Assembly: GCA_025997755.1 (NCBI GenBank)
Contig: BNVA01000094.1
Span: 1-7,656 of the forward strand
Source of the DNA: Spirochaetia bacterium
Lineage (GTDB): Bacteria; Spirochaetota; Spirochaetia; Treponematales; Breznakiellaceae
Direction of reading: 5' to 3'
Length of the DNA: 7,656 nucleotides
Part shown: positions 6,128 through 7,656 of the stretch, in pieces
Numbering within the stretch: position 1 is the first letter of the stretch
Layout: every line of letters begins with the position of its first letter
The notes under the pieces: model-generated
What the model saw: only the letters and a program-made list of their open reading frames with translations
Told to the model about the DNA's origin: nothing
Databases searched by the model: none
Program-made: the position numbers and the translations under genes

Positions 6128-6601
6128 GTGCTAAAAACTACGGAAACTCTCACGACCAAGAGAAAGCTTGTTTTTCTTGTATTTTTGGTGTTTTTCAGTT
6201 TTTCAAATGTTTTTGCAAAGGAGTCAGATCTTTTGGCACCATGGCTCGAAGTTTTGGGAAAACCTTTACCAAAGGATTTTATACGACTGGATCGAACTCT
6301 GTTTATTAAAAAAGATAAATCAGGGCTTGATGTTTTAGTTACTATAAAAGATGGTGTAGTAATACATAGCGTGCTAGGCGCGGCATTTAGTTCAACAGAT
6401 GAAGCTGTGGTATGGGCAGCACCGTTCTACATCGTATTTGAGGGTATAGGAACTTATTATGGTCAGTCAAAGTCAGGTGGTGATATTTATAAAATTAATA
6501 ATGCTTTTGCACTGATTGATTGGTTGAGACTAAGAGCAGATGGTTTAATTGCTCGTGCAGTTATGTTTTCATTAGATTTAGAATATCTAAAAGTGCAGTA
6601 A
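6128..6601 (+). CDS. Small exported protein of unknown function
   Basis: Not assigned to a known family. The 157-residue product has a clear Sec signal peptide: basic TTKRK (9-13), hydrophobic core LVFLVFLVFFSFSNVFA (14-30) and a likely signal peptidase I site after VFA (30/31). No lipobox cysteine is present, so a periplasmic or secreted location is expected. The mature part (about 127 residues) is soluble-looking, with a strand-like stretch LDVLVTIKDGVVIHSVLG (67-84), an aromatic segment around 95-111, and a C-terminal helix. The start is GTG 6128, preceded by AGGAGA (6115-6120) at 7 bases, which decides it over later codons. The gene is AT-rich compared with the housekeeping part to the left, and no promoter lies immediately upstream, so transcription may come from the promoter at 5743. 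The next gene begins 25 bp after the stop. Confidence 0.75.
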   Translation: MLKTTETLTTKRKLVFLVFLVFFSFSNVFAKESDLLAPWLEVLGKPLPKDFIRLDRTLFIKKDKSGLDVLVTIKDGVVIHSVLGAAFSSTDEAVVWAAPFYIVFEGIGTYYGQSKSGGDIYKINNAFALIDWLRLRADGLIARAVMFSLDLEYLKVQ

Positions 6602-6626
6602 TAGTTAAAAATTGGAAATGTACAAG

Positions 6627-6878
6627 ATGAATAAAGCAGATAATGTTCGAGAATATTGCATAGATAATTATATAAATCCAGCACGTAAAAGAAAAGAGAA
6701 AGGGGTGTTTATTAGTTCTGGCGATGTTCATAAAGCTTTGAGGTTAAGTAAAAGTTATCCCGCAGTATGCGCTGCGCTTGGTTCTGAGATGTTTGAAACT
6801 GATGCAAACGTGCAACGTGTACATATTTGCGGTCCATTAAATAGTGCGAGTACTACATTTGTGTTTATTTTTAGATAG
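6627..6878 (+). CDS. Small hypothetical protein, 83 residues
   Basis: I cannot name its family with certainty. From ATG 6627 the product is MNKADN onward; GGAA at 6614-6617 sits 9 bases before this ATG and favours it over ATG 6618 and TTG 6612. The sequence looks like a compact, conserved fold: a helix with REYC (9-12), a basic PARKRKEKG turn, then ISSGDVHKAL (about 30-39), PAVCAALGSEMF (about 46-57), and a terminal ICGPLNSASTTFVF strand (about 68-81). The ordered 'SGDVHKAL...PAVCAAL' pattern is like small winged-helix-type proteins found as orphan genes in several bacteria, but a DNA-binding role is only a guess. It follows the exported-protein gene by 25 bp and precedes the structured attC-like region. 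Confidence 0.6.
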   Translation: MNKADNVREYCIDNYINPARKRKEKGVFISSGDVHKALRLSKSYPAVCAALGSEMFETDANVQRVHICGPLNSASTTFVFIFR

Positions 6879-6897
6879 AAAAAAGATTAATTTTTCG

Positions 6898-6956
6898 GCT
6901 GTAGTGGCGCACGGCAAACGTCCGTGTTTGCCGCTTCGTAGCTGGGTTTCTACAGC
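6898..6956. other. Long imperfect stem-loop just after the 83-residue ORF
   Basis: Outer arms GCTGTAG (6898-6904) and CTACAGC (6950-6956) are perfect inverted copies. Inside them CGGCAAAC (6912-6919) pairs with GTTTGCCG (6926-6933) around a 6-nt loop. The segment is much richer in GC than its flanks. It may be a terminator-like structure for the upstream genes or the left part of a longer cassette boundary with the attC-like site that follows at once. Confidence 0.5.
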
Positions 6957-7021
6957 ACATAACACAACGGTTTCTGCTTCGCCGCAGTAGCGGCTTGGTC
7001 GTAAACTTTTCACGTTATGCG
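6957..7021. other. Putative integron attC-like recombination site
   Basis: The outer pair is ACATAAC (6957-6963) and GTTATGC (7014-7020), matching the R''/R' simple sites (RYYYAAC and GTTRRRY) except for one position each. Moving inward, GTTT (6970-6973) pairs with AAAC (7003-7006) where the L''/L' boxes belong, and GCCGC (6981-6985) pairs with GCGGC (6990-6994) around AGTA at the tip. Unpaired internal loops are nearly symmetrical (6/7 and 7/8 bases). Length, about 65 bp, lies in the attC range. The site separates two short-gene units, as expected for gene cassettes. Treponema denticola has a chromosomal integron. No integrase or second convincing attC is in the window, so this is unproven. 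Confidence 0.5.
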
Positions 7022-7039
7022 AAATTTGTGTCTTGAAGA

Positions 7040-7057
7040 TGCATGAAAAATCATACA
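7040..7057. promoter_or_regulatory. Possible operator upstream of the toxin-antitoxin promoter
   Basis: TGCATGA (7040-7046) and TCATACA (7051-7057) form an inverted repeat with one mismatch and a 4-base spacer, 10 bases before the -35 box. Antitoxins commonly autoregulate their operons, so this is a candidate site for the DUF433 protein. Confidence 0.25.
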
Positions 7058-7067
7058 CATAAAATAG

Positions 7068-7096
7068 TTGACAAAAAAACATAGACGTTATATAAT
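7068..7096 (+). promoter_or_regulatory. Perfect-consensus sigma70 promoter of the toxin-antitoxin operon
   Basis: TTGACA (7068-7073), a 17-bp spacer and TATAAT (7091-7096) match the sigma70 consensus at all positions. The start point should fall around 7102-7104, at the antitoxin ATG (7104), which predicts a leaderless or nearly leaderless mRNA. Confidence 0.88.
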
Positions 7097-7103
7097 AAAC
7101 ATT

Positions 7104-7340
7104 ATGGGAAATGATGAATTATCTGCATATATCACTATAGATCAAGGCATTCGTTTTGGGAAACCTTGTATAAAAGGGACTCGTATTACCGTAAGTGATA
7201 TACTTCAATGGTTATCAGAGGGTATACCGGTGGAAGAAATATTGGATGATTATCCTTTATTAAAGGAACAACATATTCGTGCTGCATTAGCTTTTGCCGC
7301 AAGGCGTGAGGAAGTTGTTAAAATTGTTGCAATAGCATAA
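7104..7340 (+). CDS. DUF433 family antitoxin
   Basis: DUF433 proteins are small DNA-binding antitoxins, usually paired with a DUF5615 PIN-like toxin that they neutralise and co-regulate. The 78-residue product shows the family core: ITIDQGIRFGKPCIKGTRIT (10-29), the helix-turn-helix region VSDILQWLSEGIPVEEILDDYP (30-51), and the C-terminal helix KEQHIRAALAFAARREE (54-70). ATG 7104 is chosen because in-frame codons upstream lie inside the promoter, with TTG 7068 in the -35 box itself. No Shine-Dalgarno is present, which fits leaderless translation. The toxin ORF starts 8 bp after the stop. The gene lies directly behind the attC-like site and has its own promoter, as is common for toxin-antitoxin modules in cassette arrays. 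The antitoxin looks intact. Confidence 0.88.
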   Translation: MGNDELSAYITIDQGIRFGKPCIKGTRITVSDILQWLSEGIPVEEILDDYPLLKEQHIRAALAFAARREEVVKIVAIA

Positions 7341-7348
7341 ATTTAACA

Positions 7349-7510
7349 ATGAAAATATTACTTGATGCCAATATATCTTGGAAATTAACAAAAGCACTAT
7401 CACCAATTTTTGGGGAATGCTTACACGTTGATAATATAGGTATTACCGTACCGGTGCAGGATGTGGATATTGGGAAAAATTCTAAAATCTTGCACGCATA
7501 TTTTTTGTGA
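7349..7510 (+). pseudogene. DUF5615 (PIN-like) toxin, truncated by a palindromic insertion
   Basis: From ATG 7349 the frame reads MKILLDANISWKLTKAL, the standard N-terminus of DUF5615 PIN-like toxins (Asp6 is the first acidic active-site residue), then FGECLHVDNIG and VPVQDVDI. Intact members continue with a W..A.....IVT.D.DF-type segment carrying further acidic residues. Here the match ends at about residue 41 (coding to about 7471), and 12 foreign residues follow to TGA 7508-7510. The frame ends inside a long palindrome (7473-7548), so an insertion has removed the C-terminal half, including the remaining active-site acids. The product, 53 residues against about 110-120 for the family, should not be an active nuclease. 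It starts 8 bp after the antitoxin stop with no Shine-Dalgarno, so it would be translationally coupled. Confidence 0.78.
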
Positions 7511-7548
7511 CCATTACCGGAAAATCCAGGATTTTAGAATTTTTTTCC
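7473..7548. repeat. Palindromic element interrupting the toxin gene
   Basis: The arms AAAAATTCTAAAATC (7475-7489) and GATTTTAGAATTTTT (7530-7544) are perfect 15-bp inverted copies. Pairing extends inward through one wobble to TTG/CAG (7490-7492 with 7527-7529) and outward to GG/CC with a two-T bulge, around a 34-nt loop. The right arm also forms its own small palindrome, AAAATCC-A-GGATTTT (7521-7535). It starts exactly where similarity to the toxin stops. It could be a MITE-like or REP-like dispersed repeat, or the terminal part of an insertion sequence that continues past the right edge. Confidence 0.7.
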
Positions 7549-7656
7549 TTAATTTGTGGTTATTGGCGGCAATTCCTGTCTGCACTGCCAAAACCATACC
7601 ACTATGCCAATAAATGTTGAAGCCGTGGAAAAAGCCGCGCCCTGCGAACACATACG
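7549..7656 (-). other. Right-edge segment beyond the palindrome, possibly 3' end of a repeat-borne ORF
   Basis: The GC content rises again and the toxin sequence does not resume. On the minus strand a frame is open from the right edge to TAA at 7549-7551, 35 residues ending in WQCRQELPPITTN, and the stop abuts the palindrome, which would then act as its terminator. A plus-strand frame from GTG 7556 is open to the edge as well, so coding strand, or coding at all, is uncertain. I do not recognise either product. Confidence 0.25.

Noticed and set aside
6612..6626. TTG 6612 or ATG 6618 as start of the 83-residue protein
   Set aside because: The only Shine-Dalgarno-like GGAA (6614-6617) overlaps or abuts these codons but is well placed for ATG 6627.
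7068..7103. Longer DUF433 start at TTG 7068
   Set aside because: The codon is part of the -35 box of the promoter, upstream of any possible transcript start.
7556..7656. Plus-strand cysteine-containing ORF from GTG 7556 running off the edge
   Set aside because: It has no ribosome binding site and no recognisable family, and an equally long frame exists on the minus strand, so it is not claimed as a gene.
1..7656. CRISPR array, tRNA or rRNA genes
   Set aside because: I saw no regularly spaced direct repeats with unique spacers, no cloverleaf with a T-loop motif and no rRNA-like sequence on either strand.

Overview
The window looks like a piece of a spirochaete chromosome, most likely a Treponema relative. 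This rests on recognised protein style (a Pgk with the LMSHLGDP variant, an Rpn/PD-(D/E)XK family protein, radical SAM and DUF433 genes) and on an integron attC-like site, a feature known from Treponema denticola. It is an inference; no rRNA or other decisive marker is present.

Left part (1-4850), moderate GC, compact and housekeeping-like. The 3' part of an Rpn-family (recombination-promoting nuclease/putative transposase) gene enters from the left edge and converges on a minus-strand cluster that reads truA (tRNA pseudouridine synthase) -> PfkB-family sugar kinase (KdgK-like) -> GHMP-family kinase (HddA-like). The two kinase genes are 8 bp apart and probably co-translated. Divergent from truA is pgk (phosphoglycerate kinase), whose true start is ATG 3553 behind a clear ribosome binding site and two tandem GC-rich stem-loops. 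A radical SAM gene follows pgk after 37 bp and probably shares its transcript.

Right part (5747-7656), AT-rich and accessory-like. A strong sigma70-type promoter overlaps the end of the radical SAM gene and leads into a doubtful ORF containing a run of 12 C. Next come a small exported protein of unknown function, an unrecognised 83-residue protein, and a 130-bp stretch of strong stem-loops whose right half has the layout of an integron attC site. The last unit is a toxin-antitoxin pair: a DUF433 antitoxin under a perfect-consensus promoter that allows almost no leader, then a DUF5615 (PIN-like) toxin cut off after about 41 native residues by a long palindromic element. That element seems to be one end of a repeat or insertion sequence that runs off the right edge.

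The most interesting reading of the right part is a small gene-cassette region: short orphan genes, an attC-like site, and a self-promoted toxin-antitoxin module directly downstream of it, followed by inactivation of the toxin. No integrase gene lies in the window, so this stays a hypothesis.
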